A stretch of DNA of 64,000 nucleotides from Trichuris trichiura (lineage: Eukaryota > Nematoda > Enoplea > Trichinellida > Trichuridae), in NCBI GenBank assembly GCA_037903355.1, contig JBAJFE010000042.1, forward strand, positions 3,980,001 through 4,044,000, given 5' to 3'. This document shows positions 54,665 through 64,000 of the stretch, piece by piece; the first letter of the stretch is position 1, and every line of letters begins with the position of its first letter. The notes under the pieces are model-generated. The model ran no database searches. It saw only the letters and a list, made by a program, of their open reading frames with translations, and had not been told where the DNA came from. The translations under genes and the position numbers were made by a program.

Positions 54665-55950
54665 ATAGGTTCTCAAAGTGAGCGGTATCGCCCCTCGGGG
54701 GGCAATAGGAACCCCGTGCGGGCGCGTTCAGAATCACATAAGAGGAACTCTGGCAGAATTATCTTTAGTGCAAGAAGGCTACCGGCGAGACTTGCCTAAG
54801 AGTGCTGACTGTTCACACAGGCAACTGCATACCTTTACATCTTATCATTGCTGTTCACGTTGAAAAAATACTGGTGTAGCAAAGCGCTATTGGTCTCGGA
54901 ATGGTTGAATTAGCTTGCAAATTATCAAAGTCTAGTTCTGAAGGTTTCATTCCCTGTGAGCCCAGTCTTATTATTGCAAACTAGCAGACATAAATTGTGA
55001 CTTTCCAATTCGCAACAAGGTTTTCGTAGTCTATGCGCTTTCAGTTTTCCTCAGTGGAAGTATGTCTAATGATTGAAGAGTGTTCTGATGCTGTGGAATC
55101 ATCGGAACAGGCAAATTCCCTTTTGGTTTTGTTACTCACTATGGTCATGAGCAAGCATGGTTAGCTCAGTCGTTCGCTGAACTCTTTCTTGACTAAATAC
55201 GGAGGATGTTCAGAGAGTTTCCGGAAAGACGGTGCAGTGTCCAACGCAGGGGTGGGAACGTCCAGCCCGCGAGACCATTCCATCAGAGTCCGCGAAGCAT
55301 TCCTTTCCACCCGCTGAGGCAACCGTACATGCATGCGAGATTCAGTGAAATGTGACTATGGGAGCTTATTTTATGAAAATGCTATAAACTTATTGTATGT
55401 GAATCCTAGCAATAACATAAATCTGGCGAAACAAGCAGGGAGCATCAACTGCCTTGTTCTTGGCTCTCTGTCGACAAACTGATGCCGTTAGTCTTCAGAG
55501 GCAAGCAGTAGGCGGTGCTAGTGTGCGCATCGGTAGCGTCGACCATTGGCCGCCTGCCGCCCCAAAGTATTATTCTTGTCCCGCCTTATTGCTTTGTTGG
55601 AGGGGTGACTTAAATGAACATACGTACAAACAAAGCAGGCTATATTTTTCGGTTGAGTATTCTCTACGGCTCGCGGATGGTCTTATAAACGTCTGAACGG
55701 CCCGTGGCAGCAAAAAGGTTCCCCACCCCTGGTCTAACAGGATGGCAACCGATAGGCCAAAACATGTTTAATCTCTGTTATCTTCGGACTTGTACGGAGA
55801 AGTTGCCTTATCTGACGCTGCACCAGTGTGATACTATCTGCTCCTAAAGTAATCGTTTTTCTCATGATTTGAAAAATCTTCGTTTGGTGGTCAGAGCTAG
55901 CTTTAAATTTTTGTCCAAGCTTATAGTCAGAGCTATAGAAGATTTAGCGT
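54665..55950 (-). repeat. Duplicated segment, inverted partner of 7700-8530
   Basis: Read on minus, it follows 7700-8530 with only scattered differences, apart from the 485 bp hAT MITE inserted at 55247-55731. It starts near a GGTTCTCAAAGTGAGCGG terminus and ends inside the mariner start (ASFKFLSKL). It has no other coding potential. Confidence 0.8.
55247..55731. mobile_element. hAT MITE inside the duplicated segment
   Basis: The ends are CAGGGGTGGGAACGTCCAGC and GGTTCCCCACCCCTG. Target copies are GTCCAACG (55239-55246) and GTCTAACA (55732-55739); the empty site in the paralogous segment reads TGTTAGAC on the opposite strand (~7924-7931). Nearly the same length as 11777-12263 (485 versus 487 bp). 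Confidence 0.92.
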
Positions 55951-55959
55951 CCAGGGGGA

Positions 55960-57130
55960 GTCACCACAAGGCGCAGTGTAGGACAAAGGTAACCTTACGT
56001 AAGGGTTCTTGGTTCTAAGGAAAGGCCACTGCAAACATGTAGCCATACATTTTAACGCGTTGTTCACAGGGCAAGATCTGGATTTCAGGGTAGCTTCCTG
56101 CTCGTATAGTCATGGAGCAGCAAGTATCCCGGATCACGATTTTGCTCGACGGGATTAGGTAATACCATTGTTGCGTCTGCCGGTGCGAACATTCTGTCGC
56201 AAACATCAAAGAAATGAGCAAGAAGTTCATGGTAGTTTGGAAGAAGCGCTTGAAGGATGTGAACGAAGAGTCTTGGCTGAGCAATCCTCCTTTGGTAGGC
56301 AGTCAAGATCGCACGGTCGAGCTGCACTACGCAGAACGCATGGAAGTGAACTGCTCTCTTACTTGTGTGAGCTTAGGTACTCTCACAGCCGACGTTCCCG
56401 TGAAAAATCATTTTACAAAATCTTGGAGGACGTAGACAAGCACTGGGCGCTACAATAATCTCCTAGCATTGCTGTTCATTGTTTCGTACTGTGCCGTCCG
56501 CTACAGAGCACTAAGTTGTTGCAATTTTGATATTTCCGTTATCTGAATTTTCAGTTCACTTAGAAAAAGAGTAGCACTTATATTAAGCTTCGGTTTAGGC
56601 TTAGGCGGCGTAAAAACTTCCAACGCGAAGTTCAGATTCGCAGAAACGCTATGAAAAGCAGCGGTGTCTTAAAATTTCTGTTTTAGCTGAAGAAACCTGC
56701 AGGCACTGTTGACGAAACTTCAGTTTACGCGGGAAGACTATGAGCACCAGCAGCTGTCCTAGGCTTTGGTTTAAGCTGAAGTGGCCTATATACATGGTTG
56801 ATCTGGAACAGTCATTAACTGTTGCACGTAATGATTGCGTTCAGATGTAAACCTTAGGCGGAATTGTATCATTTATCGTGTTTACCCTCCATAAATTGTA
56901 AGGAGAGTAAGCACGATAAATGAATGCGCACGAGAAAGGAGGTACACCAGGTAAATCTGCTGGGATTAACGGGGAGGTCTATAGCGGTCGATATTACTCA
57001 GATGGTTTTTCAGAGACTTGTAACCCCCTACGCCAAATGATATCGCCGACTTTAAAAAAGTAGGTTCTCGTAGCAGGATGGCGATACTTCATGAATATGT
57101 ATACCTTTATATTACGATACGATCCCTTCA
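55960..57130. other. Unassigned; overlapping open frames at 56015-56458
   Basis: Around 56085-56460 several frames stay open on both strands and GC content is higher than around. The minus-strand frame 56327-56085 includes QPRLFVHILQALLPNYHELL, with a helical pattern, but I recognise no family and no splice structure. The rest is plain AT-rich DNA. Confidence 0.35.
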
Positions 57131-57138
57131 TTTTGTAA

Positions 57139-57207
57139 GCAAAAATTCTTTTATTGGTTTCCCGTAGTTTTCCCGGCAAAAATTCTTTTATCGGTTTCCC
57201 GTAGGTT
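57139..57207. repeat. Imperfect 37 bp tandem duplication
   Basis: GCAAAAATTCTTTTATTGGT and the following TTCCCGTAG recur 37 bp downstream as GCAAAAATTCTTTTATCGGT plus TTCCCGTAG. Confidence 0.85.
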
Positions 57208-57209
57208 CG

Positions 57210-58676
57210 CTGTTAACCCGTCCTCAGCAGATAACGTGAGACAATCTGTGGTTGTCCTTCACAAATGCGATTATCCCAACTGCCCATAACCTAACCTCTT
57301 GCGTAACGCTACTCAGCAACTTTCCAGGATATCCCGTGCGAAGCACGTGGGTAAAAGTACCAATCTTTTGTAAGCATGAAAGAATCCCCGGTTCCTTTAC
57401 CACCTAATGGAGTACTTACTGCAAATGTTTTATGATTGCTGAACATCTCAAGCTGAGGCTCTTTTTATGTGCAATAATCCGTTAAGTCGAGACTGCAATT
57501 ATTACTTCGTCATATATGATATTGTTAGTGGTGGTCCGCAATTCATTATGTGCCCTTTAAAAGATCATAAATTAGGTAATGGTATCGGCGGCAAAACAAG
57601 GGCACTGTGCATACTGACATTACAGCGAAATGTATCACAGAAAAATGTCTACTGACAATGTCCAGAAACAGTTAAATGCGTTTTTTGTTTTTATGTTTTC
57701 ATTTTATGAAAGCGACTAATGAAGCTTGGCATGGGCAAGTGGTAGTTAGCAGCGGTATGGATAAAAATTAAAATCTAGAAATTGACCGTGATTCATATAA
57801 GTTGAAGAGAAAAAGTTCTTTCAATTTCTTATGCGTTAGATTTGAATGAATTGTATAAAGACAAGTATTACCCAACTCAGATGACTGCTTAAAAACGCGT
57901 GAATAAGGAAGCTGCGTCAAAACACATTTGGAAGCTCAGCTTGCTTAATAATATACGAAAAAATCTCTGGCTCTTTGGAACGTATTCAAATAAATAGCTG
58001 TTAAGGTTCATAAAGGTGTCATTGAAGGTGTGCCTCCTTGCGACAGTAAAAAAAGAGTTTGCAGAACAGTTTGTTTTTTAATATAAATGCGAACTTGAGC
58101 TTTTCTCCAAGTAAAGAACAGAGCTAACCTGTGCAAGGAATCTGAAGAAAACTCAAGCAGTTGCTATCAAACTTGCCGCCATGTGTCAGGTGTCGTTATC
58201 CTCGCACGCGCAAACCTTAATCCCCCTTGCCAGAATTGTTTGCTTTATTGCGTTTAGGAAAGAAAGGCAATCTGATTTGCCTCTCCAGCGCAGTAGTTGT
58301 CAAATTCGTAGCCTGGTTGGCTGGTTCTGGAAGAAAATGTTTCACCGTTCAACAATACCGCCTCACCATTGGCTCGTGACCTGCTTGGCACAGGCGCTAG
58401 GTGAAAAAGACGTTCGCGCACTTGGGAAACAGCGTTCATTGCGTCAACCTGTTTTCATCTGGCGTGTCAGCCTGCTCAGGCGACCCGGTGAACCATTTTT
58501 CAGATCACCCAAACCTGACAACGCTCCCGCTGTCTTGTGTGTCGTGCCCTCGTCATCACTATTACTGTGCATGTTTCCCTGCTGAAGTTCAGTCCTGCTC
58601 AGCATTACGCGAACAAAGCCACAGACTTTGACCAGCTATTGCATTCGGTGATGCTTGTGTCTGTTACTAAGGTTAT
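57210..58676. other. Upstream region of the Patched-related gene
   Basis: 57210-58150 is unassigned. 58180-58640 is GC-richer with overlapping open frames (up to 134 codons) that show no domain; this is more likely promoter or 5' untranslated sequence than a gene. Confidence 0.4.
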
Positions 58677-59126
58677 ATGGACGCTCAGCAGGCAGTTGAC
58701 CTATCTGATAAAATGAGCATGGAAAAGGACCCTAAGCCATCCTGCCTTTTTCGTTTTGACTATCTTGAAAAGGCCCTCAGTCAATTGTTCCGCATATACT
58801 CGACCGTTGTTAGCCGTCATCCATGGCCTTTCATTCTGGTCCCTGTGCTTCTCACTTCCATTTTTTCGATTGGCCTGTTACACAAAAACGTTGTCATAGA
58901 TGCTATCTACCTATATACCCCTCTGGATGGGACATCCAAGTACGAGCAGCGAGTTTTCGAGGAAACCTGGCCACTTACCGATGGCACTTTCCAGCCTGGC
59001 CGAACCATTCTACTGAAACGTCAAAGCCAGGTGATTGTGTCGGCCAAAGATAAGGGTAACGTCCTACGTCCAGTTATAAGTAAGGCAGTTCTGAGACTCA
59101 ACGACTTCATCATGAACGATGTATAC
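58677..59126 (+). CDS. Patched-related (Ptr/sterol-sensing) protein, first exon only
   Basis: 150 codons from ATG 58677 to a consensus donor (TATAC|GTAAGT) at 59126, phase 0. After a short cytosolic part there is one membrane helix (WPFILVPVLLTSIFSIGLLH, ~residues 53-72). The typical start of the first luminal domain of Patched-related proteins follows: IYLYTPLDGTSKYEQRVFEE, then PGRTILLKRQSQVIVSAKDK. A family member would be ~800-1,000 residues with 12 membrane helices, probably acting in lipid or sterol traffic at apical surfaces; this family is expanded in nematodes. I could not identify the following exons before 62.6 kb, so intron 1 is long, the rest lies beyond the window, or the gene is a fragment. 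A second in-frame ATG lies 12 codons downstream. Confidence 0.8.
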
Positions 59127-62100
59127 GTAAGTGACTTTGCATTTATTACTGTCAGTTCACTGATTCGATGTTAGCTGCTACTCGTACTCAATTACACGTC
59201 TTTGAGCACATTTCCAAGTCTTGCCTACCGTGTGGGACCAAACAATAACAAAGATTTTTAAACTTTGTTTTCTGAAATGTTCCGTTGGTTCATTGCATAG
59301 TAGTGTTTCTTGAACCTTTAGCTTTGCTCAACATTGACAGCTTTTGTTTTGTCTTTTCCGTGGACAGAGGAATGCTCGGAAGTTGTACCTGTGTCTCCCT
59401 GAGGAAAGGAAATGTAATTACAAAATTAATAGAACTGCTAAGTGATGCGCAGCATCTAGGACTCTAATGATAAGGCAACTGTTTGCGTACAGTACAGCCT
59501 TAGACGATGAACAGGACGAGTAATTCGTTGAGTAGAAATGGTTACCTAAAATATGCGCTTAAAAGTAATACGAGAATTTAATCGTTCGACTTTTTCTATT
59601 CAGACTCCTTAATCCCTTATTGCAGTAATACTTGTCTTACATCATTCTATTCCTGTCTAATACGCTATACACATAAACTGGGATTCGCTTGCTGTCCGTT
59701 GTAGCAAATGCATGGTCGCGGTTAGGCAACTTCTTCCTGCTTAGTAGCTATGTTTAGAGTCTGGCCGCAATCGTTTTTCCCTTACCGCTAAGAAAGTGTA
59801 AATCCATTAAGATAAATTTCTCATTGAATAAGCTCTGTTATTAAAGGAAATTGTTCAGGCTGCATCTGCAAGTGGACTGTTACACGCTTTCCAGGCAGTG
59901 GGCAAGATTGACGATTTTACTGACTGTTTGAACAAATGGTTCCAAGGGAACTTTTATGTTAACATGTTTTAAGCGAAGATTCGTATAGATTTAGTAAATC
60001 ATAAACGCATACACAGCTTCCTAAGGACTGTTCTAGTGAAGCCTAACATCTTTGGGGGTCCAGCTGCCACGTTGTTTTCGGTAACGTTGTATCTGACAGC
60101 CATAACTTCGTCACTTCTCTTTTGTGCTTTTTCGTGGCATGTATAGAGGGCACTCCTTCATTAATTGTAAAAGCAGTTGAACACTTTTCTTGCCTTCCGC
60201 AACTGTCACCTAAGGCGACTAAAAACTGAATGAAAGGTGGCATTTAGGCCTTCGCCTACCCCTCATTGATTGCGACAACACCTTGCGAACAAAGGGACTT
60301 CGCTTCAGCTGTAGATCTGCATAATAAAATGGAGTGAGCAAATGACGTAAACCAGTTTCACTAGCCAAGTGAGACGGTTCTAGTTCCAGGTTGAGGGATT
60401 TGCTTCTGATTTTAGCAGTTCGATTTTGCGTCGATAGGGCAATGCTGCGTCATTGGCGTTCATTTCCAGATGACACTTCTCGTAACTCAAGCACAAAAGC
60501 ACAGATCCAGTTAGAAAAACGGGGAACTCCCAGATACGTTAGTAGCGTAACACCTAAGATCTGAAAACGGAATGTTTTTATAGAAAAACATCTCTCTGTC
60601 AAATTAGGAAATGCAGTTCAACAACGTGACAGTACTTGAGAAGTTCCAAAATTTCCAATAGATTTCATAAGGTTTCAGACTTGTTCTTGCTCTTTTGCTG
60701 CTTTGCAATGTTATCTATTCAGATTGTACTAGTTAAAACGCAGTAATTAAAGCGTAGATGCGCAACGTGACGACGGTAATTTTTGTTCCGTAGAAAGATA
60801 TTTCGAATTTTTGTGAAGCGGCGGCTAATTTGTTCCTTTTATCGAATGGGCTGATGATTCTGCCAATGCGCACGTCGAAATTAGGAATATAGGAAGCGTT
60901 TTGTTCAGAAGTAAAACCTGAATTCCGTTTTACATGATCTAAAAAATGATTGAAGTCCAGCTTTTAGAAAAAACGTGCATCATTTACGGAGTCAGCTAAC
61001 TCTAAGAGCTCCTTTTTGGTCAGCTTTTTGGACTAGATTTTACATGCCTAATGTGCCTCACTCGTACTTCTGTACAACATGAAATTTAACCTCATCAGAA
61101 GAAAGGACATTCATCAATTATAGGGCACGTAGGAAAGTAACAATGTTTTATATAAGGCGTATTCCTGACGATCAGCAGTTTGGTTTATGTCTGAGAAGAT
61201 TTGGGCATCAACACTGTCGTGAAAACAAGTCCGAAAGTCGCATTATTTGATACTTTACTGGTTCAATAAAATGTTTCTGCCAAAAAATAACTATTTATTT
61301 GCGGGTCAGGATTAAGAACTGACATTACGGGCGCATTGAATAATATCTGCTTGATCCATGCATTTCAAGAACCAGTCTCCGTAATGTCGCCGTCAACAAG
61401 AGGGGCGCTAAACAATTTGCATGACTAGGCTAACCTTCACAGAGATGTGGGATTACGTTAGTTGTAGCATTTCTCGTTTGCTATACTCGTCTATTTAGAC
61501 TACGATAAGTAAATATATTTGAAAGTGAATTGTGCCACATTTTTCTTTTTATTTGCTATGCTTGAAAACTAGTACATCCTGGAGTGATGCTTGAAAGTTC
61601 ATGTACTAAATTACTGACAAGAATCCTGTTAACAGCCAGACACTCGCTTTAAAAAGCTGTGAATTACAAAACAAATACTGTATTTCCAATCAGACGTGTA
61701 CATTTCAAACACTATTTAAGCTCAGGCTTTTTCAAAATATGATTTTTCATAGTGCAGATCATATTTTCTATAAAGTTTCTTGCATAGTCTCTTCTTTTGA
61801 ACATGAAAACAAGGTCAATAAATCTTAGTGGCACAAGAAGTACTTAGTTTTTGCCCTGGCGACATAGGTTTCTCTGTTATTGGTGCGTAACCAAATAAAC
61901 AAGCAAGTTACCAATGCTGAAGAGGACTAATAAGATTTCTATGCATTTTAAACTTTACATTCTTTCGCGCAAGTTTCACTGGGAAAAGTTGCTTGAAGTC
62001 TAATTTTTGTTCCTTATTATAGGCCTCCCATTGAAAAGCGGTAGAAAACATTCATTTAAATCAGCTAACCGTTATTAGAAGTCAGCTTGCTTTTCATTCG

Positions 62101-62670
62101 CTTCAGATATAATTGACCGCATATTGACATAGCGAGAAAAGCTCGTTCTCAAAAATTATTACCGTAAGAAATAAATACGGAGCTACTAAAGGCCTCCCGT
62201 TTTTTCCCATTGCTTAGACATTAATCCACTAAGCAACATTGCTTGCGTTTTACTACTGACAGCAAAGAAGAAATTTTTCTTAAACTTTTTTTATGTAGTG
62301 GAATACAAAATAATGTATGCTGTTGTCTTCTCATATTCTATTCTAACAGCGGTTTCATCATATTCTCACAAGCTTATCTTTTGACCATAAACTATCTGTC
62401 TATTTTAACTCTGTTAAATAATTTTAAAAACATGCTTTTGAAACATCATGCTTTTCGGCTGAAAAAATGATTTCGTTAAACTTCATTGCTAGTACTAAGA
62501 CTTAAAGGGACACTCAATCATGGTGCCCAACATCTTTGGTAATGGGACCACATCATAGATACTGTTGATGAGACCGGGCCTGTCTTGGAACTTTCACTGC
62601 AAACAAGCGAATTTCTAATAAAACAGGTTTCTAATTACTTCACTTTATAACAAGGCTTTTTGATTGTTTA
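59127..62670. other. Unassigned; would be intron or 3' flank of the Ptr gene
   Basis: Candidate acceptor-linked frames at 59369 (RNARKLYLCLPEERKCNY) and 59855 (ASGLLHAFQAVGKIDD) do not resemble the Patched luminal domain, so I do not call them exons. No repeats with clear ends. Confidence 0.4.
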
Positions 62671-62680
62671 CCGTTTAAAT

Positions 62681-63300
62681 CAGTGTTTCTCAAGTGGAAG
62701 GCCGTTTGCCCCCCCTGAGAACGTTTCCGACCGTCTGGGCCCCCAGTTCTGATTGACAAATTTCGAGCGCATTGATTGGCCAACTGCCGCGCACTGATTG
62801 GCTGAAATGGTTGCAACGCTAGAAGGTCAACTACAGCTGTACAGATTTATTTCTGCAAACTGTTTTTCGAGAAGTCAACGAGAGCTGCTTGGGTCTCCCA
62901 GGTGCAATCGAACCAGCCTGTCGATGTTGGGCTCGATCGAGGTAATTCGCAGACGCAGATCGCTGGGTCTGACTATCTGCAGCTGACTGCGTTTCTTCTT
63001 CACTAGGTCCGTAACGATACTAAATGCGCGCTCCACTAGACTTGATGAGGGAAGACAAATCAATAACTTTTTTTTATCACACCCCATACGCCAGGGTACA
63101 ACTTCGGGATTTTTTTCTGCAGCCAGAACTGCTGACAACCCTGTGACAACCTGCCCTTCAACTCCACGTTCGACTGCAACTCCAGCAGCTCTTCTTGCAG
63201 TGACATCGCTGGCGAAACTGCGGCGAGCGTAAGAGAAAAGCAACCGTACGGACAAAATGTTTCCAAAAAACTTGTGAGCAGCACACGCAGTTCCCTGTCG
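62681..63300 (-). pseudogene. hAT transposase C-terminal fragment with one terminus
   Basis: The terminus CAGTGTTTCTCAAGTGGAAG at 62681 matches the start of the MITE at 52053. On minus, 63284-63070 reads LQEELLELQSNVELKGRLSQ. After a frame change near 63075 it continues with SSSLVERAFSIVTDLVKKKR and LRITSIEPNIDRLVRLH, the hAT dimerisation domain, with a stop at 62875. The rest of the transposase and the other end are missing. Confidence 0.82.
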
Positions 63301-63479
63301 CTAACGCGTATGCTTGCATTGTAGCTGCGTGGACAATAGACACGAAGAAAGAAAGGGAAGAAAAAGGGAGTCGACTTTTTACAGAGCTAGGGCAAGAGAT
63401 GCTAATCGTTGACTAAATTGTAAAGCAAAGACATTGCTACGCCAACACGCACTAATTGCTGGTTGAATCGTAAAGCGGG

Positions 63480-64000
63480 CGCAAATACATCGGTGAGCGC
63501 TAACATTAAATTTCTGCCTAAGCTTGGTTGACAGCTGAGGAGTATTATTCGACCTTCGCAGCAGGTTTACGGAAGTAGTGCACCATCTGAATCGGTCGTC
63601 TGTGAGTGGATAAGGCATTTCAAGGAAGGCAGAGAGGCCATCGAAGACGACCGGAAAACGGCAAGACCAGCAACCGCAACAAGCGAAGGAACCGTGGTCC
63701 TTGTCCGGAAACCAGTGGAAGGCGACCGCAGAATTACCATCCGGAATATTGCTAGAATGGCTGGGATCTCCCTCCATGCAGCATCTGGAATACTGCATGA
63801 AAGTCTTGGTTCGGGGAAGCTTTCTATTTCTTGGGAGTCCTGAAAGCGTTGCGCGAAGAACAGCTGGTCGGACGCGTTAGCCATTCTCAGGAGCTTTTAA
63901 CGAAGATTAAAGCAAATGAGAATGGGTTTTTGATTGTATCGTCACTGGAGATGAAACGTGGATCTACCAATGTGATCCTGAGAGTAAGATCCAGTCCAAG
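63480..64000 (+). pseudogene. Mariner transposase, runs off the window end
   Basis: Pieces in order: the HTH region (QQVYGSSAPSESVVCEWIRH, FKEGREAIEDDRK), a second HTH (GDRRITIRNIARMAGISLHA), then after frame changes TGDETWIYQCDPES, carrying the first catalytic aspartate in the TGDETW motif. There are stops in the first part. Same subfamily as the fragment at 7592-7800. The remaining catalytic part lies beyond 64000. Confidence 0.85.

Noticed and set aside
58181..58631. 134- and 76-codon frames upstream of the Patched-related gene
   Set aside because: Overlapping frames in GC-richer DNA without motifs; more likely promoter or leader sequence.
59285..59467. Possible second exon of the Patched-related gene
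   Set aside because: An acceptor-like site exists at 59368, but neither phase gives the cysteine-bearing luminal motif expected after the first exon, and one phase stops after 25 codons.

Overview
This is a transposon-rich eukaryotic window carrying four host genes. A single-exon major sperm protein gene (a nematode-specific family), a Patched-related first exon and introns of mostly 45-65 bp point to a nematode. A clade I (whipworm-like) worm is my guess, but the species is not determined. There is no sign of bacterial operons, phage or CRISPR.

Host genes cluster at 42-51.6 kb, with a fourth at 58.7 kb. (1) 41941-44960, minus: apoptosis-inducing factor (AIF), rebuilt as 14 coding exons, 644 codons, with a mitochondrial presequence, a membrane segment, FAD- and NAD-binding motifs and the AIF C-terminal domain. 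(2) 45594-50465, plus: general transcription factor IIB, 8 exons, 304 codons, divergent from AIF across 633 bp. (3) 51181-51549, minus: major sperm protein, 122 codons. (4) 58677-59126, plus: first exon of a Patched-related membrane protein whose later exons I could not place.

The rest is layered mobile DNA. 1-5.5 kb: three Tigger/pogo elements, one with a long transposase frame and one reduced to its ends. 7.2-9.2 kb: a mariner fragment, one half of a duplicated segment (the other half is inverted at 54.7-55.9 kb), and a solo LTR. 10.9-12.7 kb: a Ty3/gypsy-like gag-protease remnant split by a hAT MITE. 25.3-26.2 kb: mariner. 26.9-29.9 kb: a Tigger split by a second solo LTR, then several Penelope-like element (PLE) pieces. 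32-34.2 kb: a Tigger split by a 546 bp hairpin. 36.7-39.3 kb: a hAT element with its transposase. 46.6-49.3 kb: a Tigger inside TFIIB intron 1, itself carrying a hAT MITE. 62.7-64 kb: hAT and mariner remnants.

The most interesting theme is a family of PLE-derived hairpin (foldback) insertions. At least four are bounded by 13-17 bp direct repeats. Their loops or arms carry a hammerhead-ribozyme-like core (CTGANGA, stem II, GAAA, then a palindromic AGCT or ACGT) whose stem II covaries between copies. One such core lies just downstream of a GIY-YIG-type PLE coding end, which ties the hairpins to PLEs. Large intervals (about 14-18, 19-23, 30-32, 34-36 and 59-62 kb) show nothing I can assign.
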